Positions 25,142-33,963 of a DNA stretch of 64,000 nt are shown here, piece after piece (the first letter of the stretch is position 1; each line of letters starts with the position of its first letter). A program made the translations under genes and the position numbers. The notes beneath the pieces were generated by a model. The model did no database searches and had not been told where the DNA came from. It was given only the letters and a program-made list of their open reading frames with translations. The stretch lies in contig NZ_VIGB01000003.1 in assembly GCF_006636205.1 (NCBI RefSeq), forward strand, positions 6,512,501 through 6,576,500. The letters run 5' to 3'. The DNA comes from Kitasatospora acidiphila (GTDB lineage: Bacteria; Actinomycetota; Actinomycetes; Streptomycetales; Streptomycetaceae).

Positions 25142-26987
25142 CTAACCCCGCTGCAGGACCCGGGTCGCCCCGGTGACCACGGTGGAGGCGAGCACCCAGC
25201 CGGTGACCACCAGGGCGGCGCTGAGCCACTGGCTGAAGCCGGCGGGCGCCCAGCCGTCCTGGCCGAAGTTGACGATCGGGAGCACCAGGCTGGCCGAGTA
25301 CAACGCGGCGTTCCAGTGCGGGTGTTCGTCGTGCTTGATGGGCTCGGGCTGGTGCCAGGCGAACCACAGGGTGCCGACCAGCCAGGCGGCGAGCAGCCAC
25401 AGGGCGGCTCGGCCGGGGCGGTAGCCGTAGCCGACGGTGATGTCCTGCAGGCGGTACCAGAGCCGGCCGGGCAGCGGCAGGGTGCGGGCCCGGCGGCGCT
25501 GCTTGGCGTACTGCACATGGCGGGCGTCGTCGTCCAGGCCGTCGCGGCGCAGGGCGGCGGCCAGTTGCTCGTACGGCTCGGGGCGGAACTTGTCCAGGCC
25601 GGCGTCCAGCCAGTCGATCCGCTGCCCCACCGGGTAGTTGGTGCCCTCCGGCGGGCGCAGCGCCTCGTAGGAGAAGCCGGTGAGCCGTACCTTGTGGTTG
25701 CGGGGCCAGGCCGTGTGGGTGTCCACCAGATTGCCGACCCGGGCGCGGGAGAGCGCCACCGTGCCGGTCGGCGGGGTCTTGGTGGTGAACCGCAGCTCCG
25801 GGGTCTGGATCCGGCGCAGTGACAGCTCCTGCTTGCCGTTCAGGTGGAACTCGGCGTTGTTGATCAGGACGGCGGCCTCGAAGTGCGCGTCGTCCAGCCG
25901 GACTCCGCCGTAGGCGCGGAACGGGATGGTGCCGTCGTCCGCCCCATCGCCGAAGTCCTGGCCGTACATGCTCTGTTCGCGTTCCTCCTGGTCCCCGTCG
26001 TCGGCGTCGTCGTCGTTCGCCAGGACGGGGCGCGGCGCCGGCACACCGCCGCCGTGGAACGGGCCCGGGACGGCACCGGTGTGGTACGGCCCGGGGTCGT
26101 ACTGGGCGCGGCTGTAGCGCACGTCGGGCACGTTGTTGAGCTGCGCCTGGGCCGCTGCCTGTGCGGCGGCGGCCGCCGATCCGGCCAGCGGGCCGGCGGA
26201 CGGGTCCCGACTCTGCGGTGTCCAGGCGGAGTTGCCCTTCGGGTCCCGCCAGCCGGTCAGGTAGCAGGTGCTGCCCACGGTGAGGCGGGCCGCGTTGAGG
26301 CAGTTGGGCTTGCCGGGTCGGCCGTGCAGCTGGGCGCCGCGCAGCGAGAGCCGGCCGCCCACCCGGGCGGTGCGCAGGCTCACCTCGCCGTCGCTGGTCA
26401 GCCGGTCGGCCTCGAAGTCCTGGTGCACCGTCAACCCGTCGGCGGAGAACCCCCGGCCGAACTGGTCGCCGCCCACCGTCAGGTAGTTGGCGATCAGGTC
26501 GGTGCCGATCTGCGCGTCGGTGAGCCGCACGCCGTACGGGATGGTGCAGCGGGCCAGCACCAGGTCACCGGCGGTGTCCAGCCGGGAGGCGTCGAGCCGG
26601 GGCAGCCAGCAGCCGTCGAGCCGCACCGTGCCGGCGTGCGCCTCGGAGAGCACCGCACCGGTGTCGAAGTAGCAGTCGTGCAACTCGACGAAGCTCTCCC
26701 AGCGCCCGCCGGCCAGCCAGAGCCGCCCGGCGATCCGGGCGCCGATCAGCTTGAGCCCGCGCACCTTGCCCGGCAGCGCGTCGGGGCCGGACAGCAGCAG
26801 CCGGGCCAGCACCTCGGCGCGCACCGTGCGCTCCGGCCCCAGTCCGCCCCGCCGGCCGGGTTGTCGGCGGCCAGGTTGCCGGCCGACAGGTCGAGCACCT
26901 CGCTGCACCGGAACATCTCCCAGAGCCGCGACTCCGCCTCGGTCCAGCCCTCCGGAGCGAGCTGCTCCGCCCCACAGTCACCTGCAT
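25142..26987 (-). CDS. large membrane-associated protein with bactofilin/pentapeptide-like strands, frameshifted as sequenced
   Basis: A reconstructed protein of about 615 aa, annotated in streptomycetes as a membrane-associated oxidoreductase without proof of activity. Residues from about 80 hold repeated short beta-helix-like segments (KLIGARIAGRLWLAGG, VRLDGCWLPRLDASRLD, VSLRTARVGGRLSLRGAQL). A disordered Ala/Asp-rich insert follows, then two C-terminal membrane helices (AALWLLAAWLVGTLWFAW and LSAALVVTGWVLASTVV). The frame breaks at the CCCC run 26837-26840 (DWG|PERTVRAEV). A second missing base near 26968 would join ATG 26985-26987 to AEQLAPEGWTEAESRLW; this second break is less certain. 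Same strand as the NACHT gene. Confidence 0.7.
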
Positions 26988-27109
26988 CCCCCCTGTCCGA
27001 TCAGCCCCGCGACCGCCGTGTGATCAGGTTCACGACGAAGGTCTCAGTGTTCGTATCACGGACTGATATGTGGGGCCAGCAATTCCGCCCACTCCTTACA
27101 CTTGGCCCT

Positions 27110-28417
27110 GTGATCTCTCGAATCGACCTGCGCGGCTCGACTGCCGACCCGCGCGAGCTGCTGCCCCGTGCCGAGTTCGACGTGGAGGACGCCCTGGAGA
27201 AGGTGCGCCCGATCTGCGACGACGTGCGCCATCGCGGCGTGGCGGCGCTGATCGAGATCACCGAACGGTTCGACGGGGTGCGGCTTTCCTCCACCCGGGT
27301 GCCGCAGTCCGACCTGGACGAGGCGCTGACCGGCCTGGACCCGAAGGTCCGGGCCGCGCTGGAGGAGACCATCCGCCGGGTCCGGATCGTGCACCGCGCG
27401 CAGCGCCGCACCGACCACACCACCGAGGTGGTCCAGGGCGGCACGGTCACCGAGCGCTGGGTGCCGGTGGACCGGGTCGGCCTCTACGTACCGGGCGGAC
27501 TGGCCGTCTACCCGTCCTCCGTTGTGATGAATGTGGTCCCGGCGCAGGAGGCCGGTGTCCAGGGCATCGCGGTGACCTCCCCGCCGCAGAAGGCGTTCGG
27601 CGGCAAGGTGCACCCGGCGGTGCTGGCGGCCTGCGCGCTGCTCGGCGTCACCGAGGTGTACGCGGTCGGCGGCGCCCAGGCGGTCGCGATGTTCGCCTAC
27701 GGCACCGAGGAGTGCGCCCCGGTCAACATGGTGACCGGCCCCGGCAACATCTTCGTGGCCGCCGCCAAGCGCCTGCTCAAGGGCCGGATCGGGATCGACG
27801 CCGAGGCCGGGCCGACCGAGATCCTGGTGCTCGCCGACGACACGGCCGTGCCCGCCGAGGTGGCCGCCGACCTGATCAGCCAGGCCGAGCACGACCCGAT
27901 GGCCGCCTCGGTGCTGGTCACCGACTCCGTGACGCTGGCCGACGCGGTCGACGTCGCGCTGGAGAAGCAGGTCGCCGAGACCAAGCACCGCGAGCGGGTC
28001 ACCACCGCGCTGTCCGGCCGGCAGTCCGCCACCGTGCTGGTGGACGACCTGGAGCAGGGCCTGGCCGTCGCCAACGCCTACGCGGCCGAGCACCTGGAGA
28101 TCCAGACCCGGGACGCGGCCGCGGTGGCCGCCCGGGTGCGCAACGCCGGCGCGATCTTCGTCGGCCGCTACGCCCCGGTCTCGCTGGGCGACTACGCGGC
28201 CGGCTCCAACCACGTGCTGCCCACCGCGGGCTGCGCCTGCCACTCCTCCGGCCTGTCGGTGCAGTCCTTCCTGCGCGGCATCCACGTGATCGACTACAGC
28301 AGGGACGCGCTGGCGGACGTCGCCGCGCACGTGGTCAACCTGGCCAACGCCGAGGACCTGCCCGGTCACGGGGACGCCATCCGGGCTCGCTTCGACTGGA
28401 CGGTGCCGAACAACTGA
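27110..28417 (+). CDS. hisD: histidinol dehydrogenase
   Basis: A 435-aa enzyme for the last two steps of histidine synthesis, oxidising L-histidinol to L-histidine with NAD+. Seen are the NAD-binding GLYVPGGLAVYPSSV, GPGNIFVAAAKR, the zinc/catalytic block ISQAEHDPMAASVLVTD, AEHLEI and the GSNHVLPT loop. The GTG at 27110 is preceded by TACACT seven bases upstream and no Shine-Dalgarno, suggesting a leaderless his operon message. The stop overlaps the hisC start (TGATG). Confidence 0.97.
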   Translation: MISRIDLRGSTADPRELLPRAEFDVEDALEKVRPICDDVRHRGVAALIEITERFDGVRLSSTRVPQSDLDEALTGLDPKVRAALEETIRRVRIVHRAQRRTDHTTEVVQGGTVTERWVPVDRVGLYVPGGLAVYPSSVVMNVVPAQEAGVQGIAVTSPPQKAFGGKVHPAVLAACALLGVTEVYAVGGAQAVAMFAYGTEECAPVNMVTGPGNIFVAAAKRLLKGRIGIDAEAGPTEILVLADDTAVPAEVAADLISQAEHDPMAASVLVTDSVTLADAVDVALEKQVAETKHRERVTTALSGRQSATVLVDDLEQGLAVANAYAAEHLEIQTRDAAAVAARVRNAGAIFVGRYAPVSLGDYAAGSNHVLPTAGCACHSSGLSVQSFLRGIHVIDYSRDALADVAAHVVNLANAEDLPGHGDAIRARFDWTVPNN

Positions 28418-29541
28418 TGAAGATCGACGACCTGCCGATCCGCGACGAGCTGCGCGGCCAGTCCCCTTACGGCGCCCCGCAGCTGGACGTCCCGGTCCAG
28501 CTGAACACCAACGAGAACCCCTACCAGCTGCCCGACGAGCTGGTCGCCCGGATCGCCGAGCGGGTCGCCGAGGCGGCCCGCGACCTGAACCGCTACCCGG
28601 ACCGGGACGCGGTCCAGCTGCGCACCGAGCTGGCCGCCTACCTGAACCGGACGAACGGCCTGAACGGCACCGCCGGCACCGAGCTGGACGTCCGGCAGGT
28701 CTGGGCGGCCAACGGCTCCAACGAGATCATCCAGCAGCTGCTGCAGACCTTCGGCGGGCCGGGCCGCAGCGCGCTCGGCTTCGAGCCGAGCTACCAGATG
28801 CACGAGCTGATCTCGCGCGGCACCGGCACCCGCTGGATCGCCGGCCCGCGCAACGCGGACTTCACCATCGACGAGGCCGCCGCCGCGGCCGCCCTCGCCG
28901 AGCACCGCCCGGACGTGCTGTTCATCTGCTCGCCGAACAACCCGACCGGCACCGCGGTGGCCGCCGAGACCGTGCTGCGGCTCTATGACGCCGCCCAGGC
29001 GGTCAAGCCGACCATGGTGGTGGTGGACGAGGCCTATGTGGAGTTCTCCCACCAGCCCTCGCTGCTGCCGCTGCTGGCGGGCCGCCCGCTGCTGGTGATC
29101 ACCCGCACCATGTCCAAGGCCTTCGGCGCGGCCGGCCTGCGCCTCGGCTACCTGGCCGCCGACCCGGCGGTGGTGGACGCCGTGCAGCTGGTCCGGCTGC
29201 CGTACCACCTGTCGTCCGTCACCCAGGCGACGGCGCTGGCCTGCCTGGAGCACACCGACACCCTGCTGGGCTACGTGCGCCGACTCAAGGAGGGGCGCGA
29301 CGAGGTGGTGGCGCGGCTGGCCGCGCTCGGCCTGGAGGTCACCGCCTCGGACGCCAACTTCATCCAGTTCGGCGTCTTCCAGGACCCGCAGGCCGTCTGG
29401 CGGGCGCTGCTCGACCAGGGCGTGCTGGTCCGCAACAACGGCGTTCCCGGGCGACTGCGGGTGACCGCTGGCACCCCCGAGGAGAACGAGGCCTTCCTGG
29501 CCGCCGTCGCCACCGTCATCAAGGAGCTGTCACCCGTATGA
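28417..29541 (+). CDS. hisC: histidinol-phosphate aminotransferase
   Basis: A 374-aa fold-type I PLP enzyme that converts imidazole acetol phosphate to histidinol phosphate. Seen are NTNENPYQLP near the N-terminus, CSPNNPTGT, VVDEAYVEF and the PLP lysine in TRTMSKAFGAAGLRLGY, with the phosphate-binding arginine near the C-terminus (VPGRLRVTAGTPEEN). The ATG overlaps the hisD stop by one base, and the 3' end overlaps hisB by four bases. Confidence 0.97.
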   Translation: MKIDDLPIRDELRGQSPYGAPQLDVPVQLNTNENPYQLPDELVARIAERVAEAARDLNRYPDRDAVQLRTELAAYLNRTNGLNGTAGTELDVRQVWAANGSNEIIQQLLQTFGGPGRSALGFEPSYQMHELISRGTGTRWIAGPRNADFTIDEAAAAAALAEHRPDVLFICSPNNPTGTAVAAETVLRLYDAAQAVKPTMVVVDEAYVEFSHQPSLLPLLAGRPLLVITRTMSKAFGAAGLRLGYLAADPAVVDAVQLVRLPYHLSSVTQATALACLEHTDTLLGYVRRLKEGRDEVVARLAALGLEVTASDANFIQFGVFQDPQAVWRALLDQGVLVRNNGVPGRLRVTAGTPEENEAFLAAVATVIKELSPV

Positions 29542-30134
29542 CCCCCCGCATCGGGCGCGTCGAGCGCACCACCAAGGAGACCACGGTCCTGGTCGAGATC
29601 AACCTCGACGGCACCGGCCGGACCGACATCTCCACCGGTGTCGGGTTCTACGACCACATGCTCGACCAGCTGGGCCGCCACGGTCTCTTCGACCTCACCG
29701 TGAAGACCGAGGGCGACCTGCACATCGACACCCACCACACCATCGAGGACACCGCCCTGGCCCTGGGCGCCGCCTTCAAGCAGGCGCTCGGCGACAAGGT
29801 CGGCATCTACCGGTTCGGCAACTGCACGGTGCCGCTGGACGAGTCGCTGGCCCAGGTGACCGTCGACCTCTCCGGCCGCCCCTACCTGGTGCACACCGAG
29901 CCCGAGGGCATGGCGCCGATGATCGGCACCTACGATGTCACGATGACCCGGCACATACTCGAGTCCTTCGTGGCTCAGGCGCAGATCGCGCTGCACGTCC
30001 ATGTGCCGTACGGGCGCAACGCGCACCACATCGTGGAGGCCCAGTTCAAGGCGCTGGCCCGGGCCCTGCGGTACGCCGCCGAGTTCGACCCGCGGGCGGC
30101 CGGGATCCTGCCTTCGACCAAGGGTGCACTGTGA
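29538..30134 (+). CDS. hisB: imidazoleglycerol-phosphate dehydratase
   Basis: A 198-aa monofunctional dehydratase, without the phosphatase domain of enterobacterial HisB. Manganese-site motifs are visible: GFYDHMLDQLGRHG, DTHHTIEDTAL and, near the end, YGRNAHHIVEAQFKALARAL. Its ATG overlaps the hisC stop, and the stop TGA overlaps the GTG of the following 50-aa gene, so four genes in a row are translationally coupled. Confidence 0.97.
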   Translation: MTPRIGRVERTTKETTVLVEINLDGTGRTDISTGVGFYDHMLDQLGRHGLFDLTVKTEGDLHIDTHHTIEDTALALGAAFKQALGDKVGIYRFGNCTVPLDESLAQVTVDLSGRPYLVHTEPEGMAPMIGTYDVTMTRHILESFVAQAQIALHVHVPYGRNAHHIVEAQFKALARALRYAAEFDPRAAGILPSTKGAL

Positions 30135-30283
30135 GCAAGTCCGCCATGCTGATGATCGCCGCCGGGCTCTTCCTGGGCGGTGGGGTCTACTCCTTCTGGA
30201 AGCAGAAGGTGGCCAAGGGCGTGATCGCCGTGCTCGCCATCGGCGCGGTCATGTGCCTGTCCGCCGGCATCATGCGCCTCTAG
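30131..30283 (+). CDS. 50-aa membrane protein in the his operon
   Basis: A very small gene. GTG 30131-30133 overlaps the hisB stop (GTGA) and the frame ends at TAG 30281-30283. Two hydrophobic segments (SAMLMIAAGLFLGGGVYSF and GVIAVLAIGAVMCLSAGIM) are joined by a short basic loop, WKQKVAKG. A similar small gene sits between hisB and hisH in other streptomycetes, to my recollection. The function is unknown; it may anchor the operon's enzymes or be a separate membrane peptide. Confidence 0.8.
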   Translation: MSKSAMLMIAAGLFLGGGVYSFWKQKVAKGVIAVLAIGAVMCLSAGIMRL

Positions 30284-30331
30284 CCCGGGCCCCAGGCCTT
30301 CGTGCCTTCGGAAACAGACAGGAACAGCTTG

Positions 30332-30967
30332 ATGGGCAAGAACGTCGTCGTCCTCGACTACGGCTCCGGCAACCTGCGTTCGGCGCAGCGGGCCGTGGAG
30401 CGCACCGGCGCGAACGTCACCGTCACCTCCGACTTCAAGACCGCGATGGACGCCGACGGGCTGCTGGTCCCCGGCGTGGGCGCCTTCGAGGCCTGCATGC
30501 GCGGGCTGAAGGCGGTCCGCGGCGAGCAGATCATCGGCCGCCGGCTGGCCGGCGGCCGCCCGGTGCTCGGCATCTGCGTGGGCATGCAGATCCTCTTCGA
30601 GCGCGGGGTGGAGCACGGTGTGGAGACCGTCGGCTGCGACGAGTGGCCGGGCACCGTGGAGCCGCTGCAGGCGCCGGTGATCCCGCACATGGGGTGGAAC
30701 ACCGTCGAGGCGCCGCAGGGCAGCCGGCTGTTCGCCGGGCTGGACCCGCAGACCCGCTTCTACTTCGTGCACTCCTACGCGGTGCGCCGCTGGGAGCTCC
30801 AGGTCACCAACGAGAAGATCAACCCGCCGCTGGTCACCTGGGCCACCCATGGCGAGCCGTTCGTGGCGGCCGTGGAGAACGGCCCGCTGTGGGCCACCCA
30901 GTTCCATCCCGAGAAGTCCGGCGACGCCGGCGCCGCGCTGCTGACCAACTGGGTCGACACCCTCTGA
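30332..30967 (+). CDS. hisH: imidazole glycerol phosphate synthase, glutamine amidotransferase subunit
   Basis: A 211-aa class I amidotransferase that supplies ammonia from glutamine to HisF. The nucleophile cysteine is in LGICVGMQILFE and the His/Glu pair in TQFHPEKSG, giving a complete triad. VVVLDYGSGNLRS is the family's N-terminus. The start is ATG 30332, with GGAAC upstream, rather than GTG 30302, which precedes a sequence without family character. HisF is separated from HisH by priA and ridA. Confidence 0.96.
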   Translation: MGKNVVVLDYGSGNLRSAQRAVERTGANVTVTSDFKTAMDADGLLVPGVGAFEACMRGLKAVRGEQIIGRRLAGGRPVLGICVGMQILFERGVEHGVETVGCDEWPGTVEPLQAPVIPHMGWNTVEAPQGSRLFAGLDPQTRFYFVHSYAVRRWELQVTNEKINPPLVTWATHGEPFVAAVENGPLWATQFHPEKSGDAGAALLTNWVDTL

Positions 30968-30994
30968 CGCTCCTCGAATCCTGGAAAGACACAC

Positions 30995-31720
30995 ATGAGC
31001 CGCCTCGAACTGCTCCCCGCCGTCGACGTCCGCAACGGCCAGGCGGTCCGCCTGGTCAAGGGCGCCTCCGGCACCGAGACCTCCTTCGGTGAGCCGCTGG
31101 CCGCCGCCCTGGCCTGGCAGCAGGCCGGTGCCGAGTGGCTGCACCTGGTCGACCTGGACGCCGCCTTCGGCACCGGCGACAACCGCGACCTGGTCGAGGA
31201 GATCGCCCGCACCCTGGACATCAAGGTCGAGCTCTCCGGCGGCATCCGCGACGACGAGTCGCTGGCCCGCGCGCTGGCCACCGGCTGCACCCGGGTCAAC
31301 CTGGGCACCGCGGCCCTGGAGTCGCCCGACTGGGTGGCCAAGGTGATCGCCGAGCACGGCGACAAGATCGCGGTCGGCCTGGACGTGATCGGCACCCAGC
31401 TGCGCGGCCGCGGCTGGACCACCGAGGGCCCCGACCTGTTCGAGGTGCTGGCCCGCCTGGACGCCGAGGGCTGCGCCCGCTACGTGGTCACCGACGTCAA
31501 CCGGGACGGCACCCTGAGCGGCCCCAACCTGGAGCTGCTGCGCCGGGTCTGCGCCGCGACCGACAAGCCGGTGGTGGCCTCCGGCGGCGTGTCCTCGCTG
31601 GACGACCTGCGTGCCATTGCCACCCTGGTACCGGAGGGCGTCGAGGGCTCGATCATCGGCAAGGCCCTCTACGAGCAGAAGTTCACCCTCGCCGAGGCCC
31701 TGGAGGCAGTGTCATCGTGA
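30995..31720 (+). CDS. priA: bifunctional phosphoribosyl isomerase A (HisA/TrpF activities)
   Basis: A 241-aa TIM barrel. In actinobacteria this enzyme isomerises both ProFAR (histidine path) and phosphoribosyl anthranilate (tryptophan path). The general acid/base residues are Asp in LLPAVDVRNGQAVRL and Asp in VVTDVNRDGTLSGPN; the phosphate loops are VELSGGIRDDES and VVASGGVSSLDDL. No trpF is present in the nearby trp genes, which supports the double role. The stop overlaps the ridA start. Confidence 0.95.
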   Translation: MSRLELLPAVDVRNGQAVRLVKGASGTETSFGEPLAAALAWQQAGAEWLHLVDLDAAFGTGDNRDLVEEIARTLDIKVELSGGIRDDESLARALATGCTRVNLGTAALESPDWVAKVIAEHGDKIAVGLDVIGTQLRGRGWTTEGPDLFEVLARLDAEGCARYVVTDVNRDGTLSGPNLELLRRVCAATDKPVVASGGVSSLDDLRAIATLVPEGVEGSIIGKALYEQKFTLAEALEAVSS

Positions 31721-32148
31721 CAGACCGTCAGATCGTGCGCGGCCGGCTGCTCGGTTCCTCCTACTGGGAGGAGCAGCTCGGCTCGGCCCGCGCGGTGGCG
31801 GCCGGTGACCTGGTGCTCGTCTCGGGCTGCACGGCCTGGCGGGACGCGAAGATCGAGCCCGAGGGCGACCCGTTCGGGCAGACCCTGGCTGCCTTCGGCA
31901 CCGCCGTCGAGGCGCTCGCCGCCTACGGTCTGACCGCGGGCGACGTGGTCCGCACCCGGATGTACATCACCCATGTCCGGGACGCCGACGAGGTGGGCCG
32001 GGCCCACCAGCAGCTGTTCGGCGCGATCCAGCCGGCCACCACCATGGTGGTGGTGGCGGGCCTGGTCGACCCCCGGATGATGGTCGAGATCGAGCTCGAA
32101 GCGCACCGCGCCGGGCTCGCCAACTCCCTGGAAGGCAACACGAGATGA
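31717..32148 (+). CDS. RidA family protein
   Basis: A 143-aa protein of the RidA/YjgF (enamine/imine deaminase) group. Seen are DLVLVSGCTAWRDAK, the trimer core TLAAFGTAVEALAAYGLTAGDVVRTRMYI and MVVVAGLVDPRMMVEIELEAHR. The usual RidA active-site arginine corresponds to the Arg in VVRTRMYI. GTG 31717 overlaps the priA stop and the TGA overlaps the hisF ATG, so it is embedded in the his operon. A role in disposing of a reactive intermediate of histidine synthesis is an inference from this place. Confidence 0.9.
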   Translation: MTDRQIVRGRLLGSSYWEEQLGSARAVAAGDLVLVSGCTAWRDAKIEPEGDPFGQTLAAFGTAVEALAAYGLTAGDVVRTRMYITHVRDADEVGRAHQQLFGAIQPATTMVVVAGLVDPRMMVEIELEAHRAGLANSLEGNTR

Positions 32149-32915
32149 CCCTCGCGGTCCGAGTTATCCCCTGCCTGGACGTGGACGCCGGACGGGTCGT
32201 CAAGGGCGTCAACTTCCAGAACCTGCGCGACGCCGGCGACCCGGTCGAGCTGGCCAAGCGGTACGACGCCGAGGGCGCCGACGAGCTGACCTTCCTCGAC
32301 ATCACCGCCTCCTCCGGCGACCGCGAGACCACCTACGACGTGGTGCGGCGCACCGCCGAGCAGGTCTTCATCCCGCTCACCGTCGGCGGCGGCATCCGCA
32401 CCGTCGAGGACGTCGACAAGCTGCTGCGGGCCGGGGCCGACAAGGTGGGCGTCAACACCGCGGCGATCGCCCGCCCGGAGCTGATCCGGGAGATCGCCGA
32501 GCGGTTCGGCCGCCAGGTGCTGGTGCTCTCGGTCGACGCCCGCCGCTGCCCGCCCGGCACCGAGACGCCCTCTGGCTACGAGGTGACCACGCACGGCGGC
32601 CGCCAGGGCACCGGCCTGGACGCCGTCGAATGGGCCCGGCAGGCCGCCGAGTTGGGCGCCGGCGAGATCCTGCTCAACTCGATGGACGCCGACGGCACCA
32701 AGGACGGCTACGACCTGGCGATGATCCGCGCGGTCCGCGAGCTGGTCTCCGTCCCGGTGATCGCCTCCGGCGGGGCCGGCAAGCTCGCCGACTTCGCCCC
32801 GGCGATCGACGCCGGCGCGGACGCCGTGCTGGCCGCCTCGGTCTTCCACTTCGGCGACCTGACCATCGGGTCGGTCAAGGACGCGCTGCGCGACGCCGGC
32901 CACCCGGTGCGCTAA
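32145..32915 (+). CDS. hisF: imidazole glycerol phosphate synthase, cyclase subunit
   Basis: A 256-aa TIM barrel that closes the imidazole ring using ammonia from HisH. The catalytic Asp residues are in IPCLDVDAGRVVKG and NSMDADGTKDGYD. VGGGIRTVEDVDKLL and ASGGAGKLADF are the phosphate-binding loops. The ATG overlaps the ridA stop. A 16-bp gap separates its stop from the convergent gene at 32932. Confidence 0.97.
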   Translation: MTLAVRVIPCLDVDAGRVVKGVNFQNLRDAGDPVELAKRYDAEGADELTFLDITASSGDRETTYDVVRRTAEQVFIPLTVGGGIRTVEDVDKLLRAGADKVGVNTAAIARPELIREIAERFGRQVLVLSVDARRCPPGTETPSGYEVTTHGGRQGTGLDAVEWARQAAELGAGEILLNSMDADGTKDGYDLAMIRAVRELVSVPVIASGGAGKLADFAPAIDAGADAVLAASVFHFGDLTIGSVKDALRDAGHPVR

Positions 32916-32931
32916 CCCTTCAGCGGCGCGG

Positions 32932-33447
32932 TCAACTTGGTGCCGCCTCCCGGTCGGAGGCGGCCAGCAGGCAGCTGGCGTCACGGTAGCCCTGGCTGTA
33001 GTACTTCAGCGAGGGCCCGGTCGGCAGGCTGAACCAGGTGCCGCCGCCCTGCTTGGCCTCGGCGGCCGCCGCATAGGGCTGGCAGAGCCGCTCCAGGGTC
33101 AGGGCGATCTGACTCTCCTTCAGCAGGCCGTCGGGCAGCAGCGGATTGCCGATCGACTCGGCGTCGTGCTGCCCGTCGCACTGCTGGGGCCTGGCCACCG
33201 TGATCACCGGGCTCAGCTTCGGGTGGTCCAGGCAGGCGCCGACCGGGAACCACGGGTACGGCAGCTGCTTGCTGGGGCTCGGGCTGGGGGAGGGCGACGG
33301 CGAGGCGGTGGGCGACGGGGGCGGCGGTGCGGCCGCCTTGTGCTTCGGACTCGGCCAGAGCAGCACGACGGCCAGCACGGCCACGACGAGCAGCAGGACC
33401 AGGGCCGGCAGGACCAATCGGCCGGCGGCGCGCGCGGACTGGGTCAT
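32932..33447 (-). CDS. membrane-anchored hypothetical protein with Ser/Pro-rich linker
   Basis: A protein of about 171 aa. One N-terminal membrane helix (LVLPALVLLLVVAVLAVVLLW) is followed by a Pro/Ser-rich linker (about residues 38-62). The extracytoplasmic domain has four cysteines in VGACLDHPKL, PQQCDGQHDAESIG, LERLCQPY and DASCLLA, suggesting disulfide bonds. The Cys pattern resembles actinobacterial septum-formation/DUF3558-like domains, but the match is weak. ATG 33445-33447 is chosen; a GTG two codons earlier is possible. It is the only minus-strand gene inside the his-trp run. Confidence 0.75.
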   Translation of the reverse strand: MTQSARAAGRLVLPALVLLLVVAVLAVVLLWPSPKHKAAAPPPPSPTASPSPSPSPSPSKQLPYPWFPVGACLDHPKLSPVITVARPQQCDGQHDAESIGNPLLPDGLLKESQIALTLERLCQPYAAAAEAKQGGGTWFSLPTGPSLKYYSQGYRDASCLLAASDREAAPS

Positions 33448-33543
33448 GCGCACCAGAATCCCGCAGCCCGGCCGTCCGTGTGAGGCTTTCCCGGCAGTTG
33501 GTCAACGGCCCCGCCCGCCCCGCGAGCCTGCCAGAATGGCGTC

Positions 33544-33926
33544 ATGTCATCCGCAACGCCGTCCAGCCCCGCCGCCCCGGCAGCACCCGGCTCGACCCCG
33601 CCATCGCCGCCCGCCTCAAGCGCACCTCGGACGGCCTGCTGCCGGCCATCGCGCAGCAGTACGACACCGGCGAGGTGCTGATGCTCGGTTGGATGGACGA
33701 CGAGGCGCTGCACCGCACCCTGACCACCGGCCGCTGCACCTACTGGAGCCGCAGCCGCCAGGAGTACTGGGTCAAGGGCGACACCTCCGGCCACCTGCAG
33801 CACGTCAAGTCGGTGGCCCTGGACTGCGACGGCGACACCCTGCTGGTCCGGGTCGACCAGGTCGGCGCGGCCTGCCACACCGGTGCCCGCACCTGCTTCG
33901 ACGAAGACGTGCTGCTCGCCCCCTGA
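33544..33926 (+). CDS. hisI: phosphoribosyl-AMP cyclohydrolase, frameshifted as sequenced
   Basis: A reconstructed protein of about 127 aa that opens the adenine ring in histidine synthesis. Metal-binding and active-site blocks are GEVLMLGWMDDEAL, CTYWSRSRQEYWVKGDTSGH, VALDCDGDTLLVRVDQVGAACHTG and TCFDED. The ATG at 33544 is in another frame than the rest. Adding one C to the run 33575-33578 gives MSSATPSSPAAP-GSTRLDPAIAARLKR, the expected N-terminus. In the downstream frame no ATG or GTG precedes the conserved part. As a prototrophy gene inside an intact cluster, it is probably intact in the organism. Confidence 0.92.
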
Positions 33927-33963
33927 CCTCGAACGACCCTCGACGAGATTGGTGCTCCCGACG

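Noticed and set aside
25844..28417. 857-aa frame ending in hisD
   Set aside because: The first 420 codons are antisense to the membrane protein gene; hisD has its own start at 27110.
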